Assembly (NCBI GenBank): GCA_019638185.1
Contig: JAHBUH010000002.1
Location: forward strand, 124,001 to 188,000
DNA length: 64,000 nucleotides
Source of the DNA: Leadbetterella sp.
Lineage (GTDB): Bacteria > Bacteroidota > Bacteroidia > Cytophagales > Spirosomataceae
Reading direction: 5' to 3'
This document shows, in pieces, positions 26,914 to 35,100 of the stretch. The notes below the pieces were generated by a model, which had not been told where the DNA came from, made no database searches, and worked only from the letters and a program-made list of their open reading frames with translations. Both the position numbers and the translations under genes were made by a program. Each line of letters opens with the position of its first letter. Within the stretch, counting starts at the first letter, position 1.

Positions 26914-29214
26914 ATGCATCGTTTCTTACGGCTTTTATTGTTCTTCCCTTTTGCCCTTTTCGGGCAGGAAGCGAATGAGGAGAAATACCGGATCGGTATC
27001 CGGAAGACGTCAGAAAATATGAAGCTGGACGGCGTGCTGGATGAGGCGGCATGGGGATCTGCTGAAAGGGCCACCGGCTTTTTCCTGAACCTGCCGTTTG
27101 ACTCGTCGTATGCGTCACCCGGGTACCAAACCTCGGTACGAATGCTGTTTGATGACCATTATATCTATATCGGCGCCGTTTGTATGCAGCCCCGTAATGA
27201 AATTATCATCTCTTCGCTGAAGCGGGATTATGAAAACGGGGTCAGTGATGTATTTACCGTAAATTTTGATACGTTTAAAGATAACCTGAACGGCTTCCAG
27301 TTTTCGGTAAACCCTTATGGCGTTCAGGCAGAGGGGCTCATCCGGGGCGGGTTTGAGATCACTAATTACTGGGATAATAAGTGGTATTCCGAAACCCGGA
27401 TTCATGACGACCACTGGGTGGTGGAAATGGCTATTCCTTTCAAGACACTGCGATATAAAATTTCTGACGGGCTCAATTCCTGGCGGATTAACTTTGCCCG
27501 AACCGTACTGAAACAGTACCAGGTGTCTACATGGGGGCCTGTGCCCCGGAATTTCACCTCCGGTAACCTGGCTTTTGCCGGGAAGCTGATCTGGGAAGAA
27601 AATCCGCCTAAGCCCGGGGTGAATATTTCATTGATTCCTTTTGTGAGTGCTACCCGTACCCACGATTTTCCCCGGGATGAGGATAATCTCCGGCCGTTAG
27701 GAAGTAACCGGGAAGGCGCTTTCGGTGCCGGGCTGGACGCCAAGGTGGGCATTACACCCTCCCTGAACCTGGATATCACCGTGAATCCTGATTTTTCACA
27801 GGTGGAAGTAGATAAGCAGCAAACCAACCTGAGCCGCTTTGAGCTGTTTTTCCCGGAACGCCGACAGTTTTTCCTGGAAAATGACGACCTGTTCGGGATG
27901 TTCGGGTTTCCCAATACCCGGCCGTTTTTTTCCCGCCGGATAGGCATTACGCGGAATCCGCGGACGGGGATGGCGCAGCGTGTTCCTATCCTGGCCGGAG
28001 CCCGCCTGAGCGGAAAGCTGAATGACGACTGGCGGATCGGGCTCATGAATATGCAAACCCGGAAAGTGGACTTCGGGGAAGGAGAGGTGCTGCCGGCGGC
28101 TAATTATTCCGTAGGCGTATTGCAAAGAAAACTCTTCAAGCGCTCTGCACTGGGGGGAATATTTGTCAATAAACAATTTGATTTCAAAAACCTCAGCAGC
28201 CAGCAGGCGGAGGGGTTTGACCGGTATAACCGGGTGGGCGGCCTTGAACTGAACCTGAATTCAAACGACAGCCGGTTTGAGTCGGAAACCTATTATCACC
28301 AGTCGTTCTCACCGGAAAAGCAAAAAGATGCCGGGAGTTTTGCCCAATTCATGGGCTATAACCACCCGAACCTTGAATTAGGGCTGGGCGCCATCCGGAT
28401 AGGGGAGAATTACCGGCCTGAGGTGGGTTATGTACCCCGTTCCGGCATTTGGGAGATTTACCGCCCCTGGGCCCTTATTAAAAACCCGAAATCGGAAAAG
28501 GTGGCCCGGCATATTAATAAATTTGGAGTAGGCATGGAGGGAACGGATGTCCTGGACCTGAAAGGGAAGCTTTTAGACAGCCAGTCGGATGTGTTTGCCT
28601 TTGCTAAAAGCTCGGCGGAGTCAGAGATATTTGTTTTTTACGGTTGGGCCTTTACGCACCTGTTTCACCCGTTTGACCCTACAAATGCCGGGGATAATCC
28701 TGATCCCGACACCCATAAAAACATAGTGGAATTACCCATAGGAAACTACCGCTATCATTACCAGGGCATAGGTTATGTCAGCAGCCTGAAAAATAAAGTT
28801 TATGGTGAGGCTGAATACAAATGGGGCGGGTATTTCAATGGCCGGGGCCGGTTTGCCGAGCTAAGCCTGACCTGCCGGCTTCAGCCTTACGGCATTGTAG
28901 CCCTGGACGGAAGTTATGCCGCCATTACCCTGCCGGCGCCCTACAACAGCGTGAAATACTGGCTACTGGGCCCGCGGGCCGAGATGGCTTTCAGCAAAAG
29001 CGTTTTTACCAGCGTATTTTTTCAATACAATTCCCAAACCAATAACACCAATATCAACGCCCGTTTCCAGTGGCGCTTCAAGCCGGTATCGGATATTTTC
29101 CTGGTATACACGGAAAATTATTTTGCCGAAGGCATTTCCAAATACGCAGTGAATGCCTGGGCACCGAAAGACCGGGCTGTTACGCTGAAGATGACGTACT
29201 GGCTGAATTTGTAA
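26914..29214 (+). CDS. DUF5916 protein with CBM9-like domain
   Basis: This 766-residue exported protein has a signal peptide (MHRFLRLLLFFPFALFGQ), a CBM9-like beta-sandwich at about 28-215 (KLDGVLDEAAWGSAE, DDHYIYIGAVC, FQFSVNPYGVQAEG) and a DUF5916 region to the C-terminus that looks like an outer-membrane barrel, containing the conserved LNLDITVNPDFSQVEVD and FFPERRQFFLEN segments. The final strand ends in LKMTYWLNL. The family is widespread in Bacteroidota and of unknown role; CBM9-like domains suggest carbohydrate contact. It is divergent from the secreted-cassette operon, with 237 bp between starts, and is followed after 12 bp by an FMN reductase, so these genes may be co-transcribed. 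Confidence 0.85.
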   Translation: MHRFLRLLLFFPFALFGQEANEEKYRIGIRKTSENMKLDGVLDEAAWGSAERATGFFLNLPFDSSYASPGYQTSVRMLFDDHYIYIGAVCMQPRNEIIISSLKRDYENGVSDVFTVNFDTFKDNLNGFQFSVNPYGVQAEGLIRGGFEITNYWDNKWYSETRIHDDHWVVEMAIPFKTLRYKISDGLNSWRINFARTVLKQYQVSTWGPVPRNFTSGNLAFAGKLIWEENPPKPGVNISLIPFVSATRTHDFPRDEDNLRPLGSNREGAFGAGLDAKVGITPSLNLDITVNPDFSQVEVDKQQTNLSRFELFFPERRQFFLENDDLFGMFGFPNTRPFFSRRIGITRNPRTGMAQRVPILAGARLSGKLNDDWRIGLMNMQTRKVDFGEGEVLPAANYSVGVLQRKLFKRSALGGIFVNKQFDFKNLSSQQAEGFDRYNRVGGLELNLNSNDSRFESETYYHQSFSPEKQKDAGSFAQFMGYNHPNLELGLGAIRIGENYRPEVGYVPRSGIWEIYRPWALIKNPKSEKVARHINKFGVGMEGTDVLDLKGKLLDSQSDVFAFAKSSAESEIFVFYGWAFTHLFHPFDPTNAGDNPDPDTHKNIVELPIGNYRYHYQGIGYVSSLKNKVYGEAEYKWGGYFNGRGRFAELSLTCRLQPYGIVALDGSYAAITLPAPYNSVKYWLLGPRAEMAFSKSVFTSVFFQYNSQTNNTNINARFQWRFKPVSDIFLVYTENYFAEGISKYAVNAWAPKDRAVTLKMTYWLNL

Positions 29215-29226
29215 GAATTATCTGAA

Positions 29227-29763
29227 ATGAAAAAAATATTTGTTATAAACGGAAGTGCCAGTAAAAATTCTTCCAACCAAAAACTCATTGAAATCTTCTG
29301 TAACCTGGCGAAAGATTTTTTTAGTGTGACGGTTTTTGAAGACTTAAAAACCCTTCCCCATTTTGACCCGGAACTTTCCGTGACCGGCACGCCAAAAGTG
29401 GTTTTAGATTTCCGGCATCGTATTGAAACGGCCGACGGGATCTTAATCTGTACACCTGAATATGTTTTCAGTATTCCGGGCGGACTTAAAAACGCGATAG
29501 AATGGTGTGTTTCCACAACTGTATTTTCCGATAAACCCACAGGGCTTATTACAGCTTCGGCCAATGGTGAAAAGGGGCACGAAGAATTGCAGTTGATCAT
29601 GAAAACCCTAATGACAAAATTCACCACAGAAACAACGCTTTTAATTCAGGGTGTCAGGGGGAAAATAAACCAGCAGGGCGAAATAACCGATGACAAAACA
29701 AAAGACGACCTGGCAAAATTTATGGATGCATTTAAAACATTGATGGATAACCCGCCGGACTAA
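29227..29763 (+). CDS. NAD(P)H-dependent FMN reductase
   Basis: This 178-residue flavodoxin-fold protein belongs to the NADPH-dependent FMN reductase family. The FMN phosphate-binding loop is visible near the start (FVINGSASKNSSNQKLIE), and the family segment around the flavin ring is TPEYVFSIPGGLKNAIEW at about residues 77-95. It probably reduces flavin or quinone-like electron acceptors with NAD(P)H in the cytoplasm; the physiological acceptor cannot be told. It lies 12 bp after the DUF5916 gene and 11 bp before the DUF5990 gene on the same strand, so an operon is likely. It is somewhat AT-richer than its neighbours. Confidence 0.85.
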   Translation: MKKIFVINGSASKNSSNQKLIEIFCNLAKDFFSVTVFEDLKTLPHFDPELSVTGTPKVVLDFRHRIETADGILICTPEYVFSIPGGLKNAIEWCVSTTVFSDKPTGLITASANGEKGHEELQLIMKTLMTKFTTETTLLIQGVRGKINQQGEITDDKTKDDLAKFMDAFKTLMDNPPD

Positions 29764-29774
29764 ATTACTTAAAA

Positions 29775-30206
29775 ATGAACAAAGAAATCACCCTCCGAAT
29801 GATACTCGAAAAGCCGGTGGCCGGCGTGGAGTACGGTGTTCAGAAAGGAAAAGGAGCCGTGTACGAGACCATCCAGAAGCAGAAAGCCGGTTTTTCCGAC
29901 CTGGTTTTTGAGATTCCGGTACTGGCCAAACCGGATGAGCAGGGGAACTACTCATGGACCGGCCCGTTTATCCAGGGTAAAGCCGGTGAGCGGTTTATTT
30001 ATATTGATATCGGGACGTATGCAGGGCAGGTGGATAGCCCCTGGAGCCGGCGGCTCAAAATCCCATTGACCGGTATTTCAAACACGGTTATGGATACCCT
30101 TCACCCGGTTCTCGTTACAAGAGTCCCGGGAACAGGTAAGGACGGCGGCCCTAACTGTGCTACTGTAAAACCCTTTCCGGGGTGGGAATTGAGTTCGTCA
30201 GATTAG
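29775..30206 (+). CDS. DUF5990 family protein
   Basis: This 143-residue protein matches the pattern of DUF5990: an opening strand (KEITLRMILEKPVAGVEYGVQKGKG), a mid segment describing a beta sandwich (DLVFEIPVLAKPDEQGNYSWTG), and a conserved C-terminal block (GPNCATVKPFPGW). It has no signal peptide and should be cytoplasmic. Its function is not known. It is the third gene of a probable operon with the DUF5916 protein and the FMN reductase, spaced by 11 bp. It converges on the exported DinB-like gene, with 58 bp between the two stops and no clear hairpin. Confidence 0.75.
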   Translation: MNKEITLRMILEKPVAGVEYGVQKGKGAVYETIQKQKAGFSDLVFEIPVLAKPDEQGNYSWTGPFIQGKAGERFIYIDIGTYAGQVDSPWSRRLKIPLTGISNTVMDTLHPVLVTRVPGTGKDGGPNCATVKPFPGWELSSSD

Positions 30207-30264
30207 GATAAAACCAAACGGGTTACTCTATCGGGCAGGCCGGTAAACGGTACTTGTGGGTTCC

Positions 30265-30882
30265 TTATTTCGGGAACCTGGGATCTGCCAGGTACCTTTT
30301 TAGCTGATCCGTATGCCTCACGGTATGGGATATGAGCCATAAGGCCTGCTGATGCAGATCACGGGCCTCTCTTCCCCCTTTTGCGTTATTTCTGAACACA
30401 AAATACCCCCGCATGTCCCGGGCTTCGTTTAGGGTAAAAAAGGCTATGGCCTGGTCCCTGACGGTATTGAAAACGCGGATGCCGGTTTCTTTATCGCAGT
30501 AGCGCTGCAGGGGAAGGTTAGTACCACGGGCCTGGCTTTTCACCGGGGAGGTGGCATAGTCCATGGCTATTTTGTCACCACCGGCCGTAGAATCACGGTA
30601 GGCGGGCATAGGGGGCTGTGCCAGGGCCCACCAAAACTCCCGGATGTAACCTTCTTCCATCTGAACCAGGTGTTCTATGATGTCATTGGCCGACCAGGAG
30701 TTTTCATCCAGGCGGTAAAAGTACTGCCGGGTGCTTAAGGGGCTTATGGTGTTTAACAGCTCCTGCCGGGTTTCTTCCAGCTGCCGGAGGATCAGCGCCT
30801 TTTCTGCGGCAGACCAGGCCTTCACCTGTGCGCGGGCAGAGATGCATGAAAAGAACACCAGGATATAAAAGAGTACTTTCAT
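30265..30882 (-). CDS. Exported DinB-like four-helix protein
   Basis: This 205-residue protein has a clear signal peptide (MKVLFYILVFFSCISARAQ) followed by a DinB/YfiT-type four-helix domain. Histidines in positions that bind a metal in this superfamily are visible in DIIEHLVQMEEG and in SHTVRHTDQL. DinB-like proteins often act as thiol-dependent S-transferases or have no known role. Export of a DinB-fold protein is a less common arrangement but recurs in Bacteroidota. It is a single gene; upstream of it (30921-30936) is only half of the inverted-repeat site seen at 48.5 and 52.0 kb. The fold call is good; activity is unknown. Confidence 0.75.
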   Translation of the reverse strand: MKVLFYILVFFSCISARAQVKAWSAAEKALILRQLEETRQELLNTISPLSTRQYFYRLDENSWSANDIIEHLVQMEEGYIREFWWALAQPPMPAYRDSTAGGDKIAMDYATSPVKSQARGTNLPLQRYCDKETGIRVFNTVRDQAIAFFTLNEARDMRGYFVFRNNAKGGREARDLHQQALWLISHTVRHTDQLKRYLADPRFPK

Positions 30883-30990
30883 GAGAACGGGTTTTTACGG
30901 GGAATAAATTACTTTACAGACCGTAAAATTGGGGAGAGAAAAAATACGGGTATTGTAAAAAAGCGACAATTGAACCGAATACAAAAAGAA

Positions 30991-31023
30991 TGCCCTCCCA
31001 TGGTCACAAGACGTGGGAGGGCA
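30991..31023 (-). terminator. Terminator of the cobalamin uptake operon
   Basis: A perfect 10-bp stem (TGCCCTCCCA at 30991-31000 with TGGGAGGGCA at 31014-31023) is followed on the minus strand by TTCTTTTTG. It lies 48 bp after the stop codon of the BtuG-like gene. Confidence 0.75.
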
Positions 31024-31070
31024 GAAGGAATTCTTTAGGAAGTTCCCTGTTTTATGCATATTAAAGTTTT

Positions 31071-32150
31071 TTATCTCCGGAAGAAGAATTTTGCCGGAGC
31101 GATTTCCGCCTTTATGGAATCAATCAGGGTTCCGTTAGGCTGGTAGCGGAATACGTAGCCGGCCTGCTTGAAAGAAGGGGCCAGCCCGCCGTAGAGATTG
31201 CCGGTTTCCGGGTCTGCTGCCATTCCGTAGAAAACTTTCCTGATCAGCGGAGTAGTGGCGTTAATGGTGGTGGCATCTACGGAAGTGCTGTACACTTGTC
31301 CTACTTCATTCCAGTTTTCATCGTAAGCAGAAAGGGTGAAATAGAGCGTCTTTTTGTCGTGGCTCAGCACAAACTTACCGGGGCTCTGTCCGGCTGAAGC
31401 GGGATTAAGCTTTACCGTGCTTTCGATGGCCTTGGAAGAAGGATTGATTTTCTTCAGTGCCCCGCCGGCATAAACCCAGAGTTTGTTATTGGCATCTACG
31501 CCGATTACCTGTGGGTTAGCACCGGCTTCAATGGTTTGTTTGACGGCATCGGTGGTGATGTCTACCACGCTAATGACGGTCCTGCCCGAGTAAATATTTC
31601 CTACAAAAGCCTCATTTCCGGATACCACGATGCTCTGGGCACCGTGCTGCACCGGGATCTTTTTGGTCAGCTTATTGGTGGTGAGATCCAGAACCGCAAT
31701 GTAGCCCGGATTGATGTAAGTATCGGGCCAGTTTCCGGTGGCGTCCCAGGCGGTAACATAGGCTTTGGTATTACTTACTTTCACCACTTCGCGGGGGTTT
31801 TCTATTTCAGCGGAAGGGATAGTGGCTTCGGATTTGAACGTTCCGGCATCCACGATCTCGATCTTATCCTGCCCTGCGCCGGAGTTATCTACCAGTATGA
31901 TTCCTTTGCCGTTCACTTCCCCGTAACCGCTCACTCCGCCGGTCAGGCTCCGGGTATTTTCTTTTAAAAAGATGTCGTAGGAGAGGGCCGGAGAGCCCGT
32001 GGGCAGGAAGGAAAGCGTTCCGTTATTATCCGTGAAATTACCTTCGTTTACCACAATCACCCCTTTTCCGTAAGGTTGCTCAGGCTGGGTGTTGTCATCG
32101 GGATTACATGAGTAAAGGAATGCGCAGAAAACAATTAGTGTACGTTTCAT
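31071..32150 (-). CDS. BtuG-like beta-propeller surface lipoprotein
   Basis: This 359-residue protein is a predicted lipoprotein with lipobox cysteine 15 (LYSC), followed by NPDDN, an acidic tag that suits export to the cell surface in Bacteroidota. The body is a YncE/DUF5074-type beta-propeller built of repeats such as YIAVLDLTTNKLTKKIPV, ISVVDITTDAVKQTIEAG and LWVYAGGALKKINPSSKAIES. In Bacteroides the propeller lipoprotein BtuG captures cobalamin with very high affinity and hands it to BtuB. Here the gene follows a BtuB-like receptor by 11 bp, behind a cobalamin riboswitch, which makes the same role likely. Sequence alone proves the fold and context, not cobalamin binding. Confidence 0.8.
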   Translation of the reverse strand: MKRTLIVFCAFLYSCNPDDNTQPEQPYGKGVIVVNEGNFTDNNGTLSFLPTGSPALSYDIFLKENTRSLTGGVSGYGEVNGKGIILVDNSGAGQDKIEIVDAGTFKSEATIPSAEIENPREVVKVSNTKAYVTAWDATGNWPDTYINPGYIAVLDLTTNKLTKKIPVQHGAQSIVVSGNEAFVGNIYSGRTVISVVDITTDAVKQTIEAGANPQVIGVDANNKLWVYAGGALKKINPSSKAIESTVKLNPASAGQSPGKFVLSHDKKTLYFTLSAYDENWNEVGQVYSTSVDATTINATTPLIRKVFYGMAADPETGNLYGGLAPSFKQAGYVFRYQPNGTLIDSIKAEIAPAKFFFRR

Positions 32151-32161
32151 ATTACTAAAAT

Positions 32162-34156
32162 TTAAAAATTTCCAATCAGTATGCTGAGCGCTACAGAGCG
32201 CATGGGCATGGCGTTTTTCTTTTGGTTCGGATACAGCACATCGGTAACATTGTTTACCTGGAGGGCGGTATTCAGTATCCTTTTATGAACCCGTTTTTCA
32301 TAACCCAGCCTCAGGTTCATCAGGTAGAAAGGCATATAGGGCTGGCCGGAGTGGTCAAACGTAACATACCTCCTGGAGTTAAACTGCTGCTGTATATCCA
32401 CACTCAGGGCTTTGCGGGTGGCAGAAAAGGTGCTGCTGACCGCATGGCGGGGCACATAGACCAGTTGTTTACCAATGATATCCTGAGTATAGGCGCCGTA
32501 TTCTTTTTGCTGGGAGGCGTGGGTCAGCGTGTATTGGGCCTGAACGGTCAGCCGGGTCTTTTCTATCCGGCTTTGAACAGACGTTTCCAGTTCCAGCCCT
32601 TTGGAAAGCACCTGCTGAAGGTTCTCCACCCGGTAGTTTTTCTCGGGGTTCCAGTAGGTCCAGTTGTCTATCAGGTTATGAAATACCGTCAGCCCGGCCC
32701 GGGTTTGGGTAATTTCCGAAAATTTATGCTGCCATACCAGGCCGGCTTCTTTATTGAACCCGGTTTCCGGCTGGATATCGGGGTTTCCTAACACCTCCCA
32801 GTAGCGTTCATTCAGGGTAGGCACACGATAGCTCCGCGCCAGGGAAACCGGCAGAAGTATCCGGTTCCGGTTATTTTTAACCAAGGTGTATTCCAGTCCT
32901 ACTGAAGGAGTAAAAGGCGGGTTATAGCCGCTGACCAGTGCCTGCCGCAGGTTAAGCGAGGTACTTAAGCGGGCAGAAAACTGGTGGCGCAGCAGGGCGT
33001 ACAGGTCCAGCCGGGTTTCGGTTTTGCGGGCTTTGCCATAGCCGTCTACTAAGGCATTGAAATAAACGGTTTCAGCACCCAGCTTCAGGTTAGTGCCTTT
33101 GTTACAGTCATGTATCCACGAAAGATCATGCTCTGCCCGCAGGATATAGCGGTCTACCTGCGTGTGGCTGGGGTTCAGGTTTTCCCCTTTACCGTAGTCG
33201 GTGATATCCCGGATATAGGCGGTTCGCAAGAGTGTTTTCCCCCATTGGTACGACAGGCTGCCCCGGTAAGCCCGGGTGCGCGTGATCTCGCGAAGCATTA
33301 TTACGTCCGGCTGAACGGCGAGGTCGTTATCCGAAAACCAGAGATTCAGCGAGAGCAGATCACCTTTTGGATTCATGTAGTACAAATCCTGTACAGCGCC
33401 GGCCTGCCGGGTGTGAACGGGCTCTACCGGCAGTGTTTTTCCTTTACGGGTAATGGGTTCCGTACCGAAATTATTCCGGATGCTGCTTCCGTACAGGAGG
33501 GTTTTCCCGGAAAGCTTCCGGCTGCCGGCCAGCGGATGGTGAAAACGGAGGCCGCCCTGCCCCGAAAAGTTCTCGGAAGTTTCGGCCCGAAGTGCGGCGA
33601 TCAGCTGGAGTCCTTCGGTTTTAAAATCAGGCAGGGAGCGCAGCTGGATGCTGCCTCCCACGGCATCGGTGCCTACACAGCTGGCGGCCGAGCCGTATTG
33701 GATGGTCATTTCATCGAACCCGGTCAGGGGAATGGTAGAAAAGTCGGTTTGGCCCAGGGAGGGGAAATTGATGTTTACGCCGTTCCACAGCAGGGCGGTA
33801 TGGCCGGCTGAGGTGCCCCGGAAGGAAATGGTGGCCAACTGACCGGCTCCGTAGCTTTTGAAGGCCACGGGTGTTTGAAACTGAAGGAAATCAGCCAGGG
33901 TGCTGAAACGGTTCCTGGCCAGGTCAGTGGAATCCACATCCCGGATCTTCTGCCCGGTCATAAAGCGTTCAGGGCGCACCCCTTTCACTTCCACCTCACA
34001 GAGCGTCAGCTCTTTCTGGGCAAAAAGAGAGTAGGGAAGACACACTAGGCTTCCCAGGCTTAACAGCCCGATGATACCGGATAAACCGCCTGCTTTCAAT
34101 CGTTGAAAATAATAAATGGTCTCCCGGAGGCTATCCGCCGTAGATCTCCCGGTCAT
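32162..34156 (-). CDS. btuB: TonB-dependent cobalamin receptor, BtuB-like
   Basis: This 664-residue protein is a TonB-dependent outer-membrane receptor. After an N-terminal signal sequence (hydrophobic residues about 25-46, ending SLFAQ) comes the plug domain (about 55-180; features TLADFLQFQTP, ISFRGTSAGHTALLWNGVNIN and the closing GTDAVGGSIQL) and then a 22-strand-type barrel ending in SVALSILIGNF with terminal Phe. The start codon lies only about 9 bp after the conserved B12 box of a cobalamin riboswitch, so cobalamin is the predicted ligand. The N-terminus is long for a signal peptide; no other Met is available. It forms an operon with the BtuG-like lipoprotein. Confidence 0.88.
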   Translation of the reverse strand: MTGRSTADSLRETIYYFQRLKAGGLSGIIGLLSLGSLVCLPYSLFAQKELTLCEVEVKGVRPERFMTGQKIRDVDSTDLARNRFSTLADFLQFQTPVAFKSYGAGQLATISFRGTSAGHTALLWNGVNINFPSLGQTDFSTIPLTGFDEMTIQYGSAASCVGTDAVGGSIQLRSLPDFKTEGLQLIAALRAETSENFSGQGGLRFHHPLAGSRKLSGKTLLYGSSIRNNFGTEPITRKGKTLPVEPVHTRQAGAVQDLYYMNPKGDLLSLNLWFSDNDLAVQPDVIMLREITRTRAYRGSLSYQWGKTLLRTAYIRDITDYGKGENLNPSHTQVDRYILRAEHDLSWIHDCNKGTNLKLGAETVYFNALVDGYGKARKTETRLDLYALLRHQFSARLSTSLNLRQALVSGYNPPFTPSVGLEYTLVKNNRNRILLPVSLARSYRVPTLNERYWEVLGNPDIQPETGFNKEAGLVWQHKFSEITQTRAGLTVFHNLIDNWTYWNPEKNYRVENLQQVLSKGLELETSVQSRIEKTRLTVQAQYTLTHASQQKEYGAYTQDIIGKQLVYVPRHAVSSTFSATRKALSVDIQQQFNSRRYVTFDHSGQPYMPFYLMNLRLGYEKRVHKRILNTALQVNNVTDVLYPNQKKNAMPMRSVALSILIGNF

Positions 34157-34164
34157 TTTGATTC

Positions 34165-34347
34165 AAGGCAGGTTTCCTGGCTCACTTCCATTTTCCGGGC
34201 CTTCCCATCCCGCACAGGAGACAGTGGCTAAGCAGAAGGAAAACGATACGGAAGCTTACAGTTGCGGGGACAGCCCGTGATTCACACACGGTTCCCTATT
34301 ATCTCCATTCCGGTTATTCCCGGGATGGAGCACCCTGAAACTTGGGG
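34165..34347 (-). promoter_or_regulatory. Cobalamin riboswitch
   Basis: On the minus strand this stretch holds the conserved cobalamin aptamer parts in order: a GTGTGAATCACGGGC-type segment, CCCCGCAACTGTAA, the AGCCACTG region and the B12 box GCCAGGAAACCTGCC (about 34167-34182). The B12 box ends about 9 nt before the receptor start codon, leaving no room for a separate terminator. When cobalamin is bound, the folded RNA should block the ribosome; lack of cobalamin should allow receptor synthesis. Confidence 0.95.
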
Positions 34348-34355
34348 CAAAGATA
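34348..34355 (-). promoter_or_regulatory. Candidate -7 box for the riboswitch-controlled operon
   Basis: TATCTTTG on the minus strand matches TAnnTTTG and lies directly before the aptamer, so transcription would start at or near its first base. The -33 element is weak. Confidence 0.5.
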
Positions 34356-34366
34356 AGGGGATTATA

Positions 34367-34398
34367 TTTGAAATTGTCTTAATAAATTTATATCTTTG
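34367..34398 (+). promoter_or_regulatory. Promoter of the small ORF and polyvalent-type kinase
   Basis: A -33 box TTTG (34367-34370), a 20-bp spacer and a -7 box TATCTTTG (34391-34398) give a full Bacteroidota consensus. Transcription would start near 34405, about 11 nt before the ATG at 34416 and 27 nt before the ATG at 34432. Confidence 0.6.
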
Positions 34399-34415
34399 AA
34401 TACTGAATCTTTTAA

Positions 34416-35051
34416 ATGAAAAGTATACACAATGAACTACAAGATGTCATTATCGGAAATGGACGAGTTAGCCCTGCAGGAAAACTCAAAAAAACGCAGA
34501 ATTTCCTTAGAAGAAATGCGTCATCAAGCCACAGGCCTGAAAAACAAAAGTCAATCAAAACTGAAGAAGCAGTCCGCCTGATTGATTTTGCAGGGAAAGA
34601 AGGCCTATTTTACGAGGGGGAGATTTTAAGAGAAACATTTATCGCTTCAGGGGCTGAACAGCAGGTTTATCGTTATGATGATTATCATGTGGTTAAAATT
34701 AACGACGGTATCTTTTACGAAAGCTGGCTGGATTATTTTAATAACCTGCTTATACACAATTACTTCTTTCGTTCTACAGCCTATGATTTTTTAGGTTTCA
34801 AAATTATTGATGATGTACTGTTTGCGGTAGTTAAACAAGAGTTTATTGTGGCTGATGAGGTGGTTGACTTGATTATGGTAAAAAATTTCCTGGCGTATAA
34901 CGGATTTCAAAATACCCGTAATAATGATTATTATAACCCTCAGTTAGGATTAATATTTGAAGACCTGCATGATGAAAATGTATTGTGCAGGAAAGGAGTG
35001 TTGTATTTCATTGATACGGTATTCTACGTTACCGATGATTTTTATAAATAA
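34416..35051 (+). CDS. Small polyvalent-type protein kinase domain protein
   Basis: This 211-residue frame holds a compact kinase-like domain of the kind found in phage and plasmid polyvalent proteins. Visible motifs are the glycine-poor nucleotide strand and lysine (EQQVYRYDDYHVVKIND, about 88-104), the catalytic-loop-like FEDLHDENVL (about 187-196) and the metal-binding-like FIDT (about 202-205). The domain seems to begin only at about residue 47 (KTEEAVRLIDF). The first 46 residues are encoded in DNA that also reads as a better-looking 49-residue peptide in another frame (34432-34581), so the true start is uncertain: ATG 34416 and CTG 34578 are the only start-like codons. The gene is AT-rich and isolated, suggesting transfer. 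Confidence 0.7.
   Translation: MKSIHNELQDVIIGNGRVSPAGKLKKTQNFLRRNASSSHRPEKQKSIKTEEAVRLIDFAGKEGLFYEGEILRETFIASGAEQQVYRYDDYHVVKINDGIFYESWLDYFNNLLIHNYFFRSTAYDFLGFKIIDDVLFAVVKQEFIVADEVVDLIMVKNFLAYNGFQNTRNNDYYNPQLGLIFEDLHDENVLCRKGVLYFIDTVFYVTDDFYK
34432..34581 (+). CDS. Candidate 49-residue basic peptide overlapping the kinase
   Basis: A second frame opens with ATG at 34432 (alternative ATG at 34444) and ends with TGA at 34579-34581. It encodes a highly charged, helix-prone peptide (MSLSEMDELALQENSKKRR then SLEEMRHQATGLKNK, with a Lys/Ser-rich end). Its stop overlaps a CTG codon of the kinase frame just where the kinase domain begins. The promoter at 34367-34398 suits this start well. It could be a partner or inhibitor of the kinase; a run of seven A (34488-34494) could also allow slippage between frames. 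Reality of the peptide is not proven. Confidence 0.4.
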   Translation: MNYKMSLSEMDELALQENSKKRRISLEEMRHQATGLKNKSQSKLKKQSA

Positions 35052-35054
35052 TAA

Positions 35055-35089
35055 CTGATAACGCAGATCATAATCATCTGCGTTATCAG
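35055..35089. terminator. Bidirectional hairpin between convergent genes
   Basis: A perfect 14-bp stem (CTGATAACGCAGAT at 35055-35068 with ATCTGCGTTATCAG at 35076-35089) and a 7-nt loop lie between the kinase stop and the carboxynorspermidine synthase stop. Confidence 0.7.
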
Positions 35090-35100
35090 TATTCCGGTTA

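Noticed and set aside
30921..30936. Half of the CCCCAA-N2-TTGGGG site before the DinB-like gene
   Set aside because: Only one arm matches and no TAnnTTTG box lies 23 bp downstream, so it is not counted as an operator.
34488..34494. A7 run as a programmed -1 frameshift site between small ORF and kinase
   Set aside because: The small peptide looks coding well past the run, so slippage there would discard its better half; kept as an alternative only.
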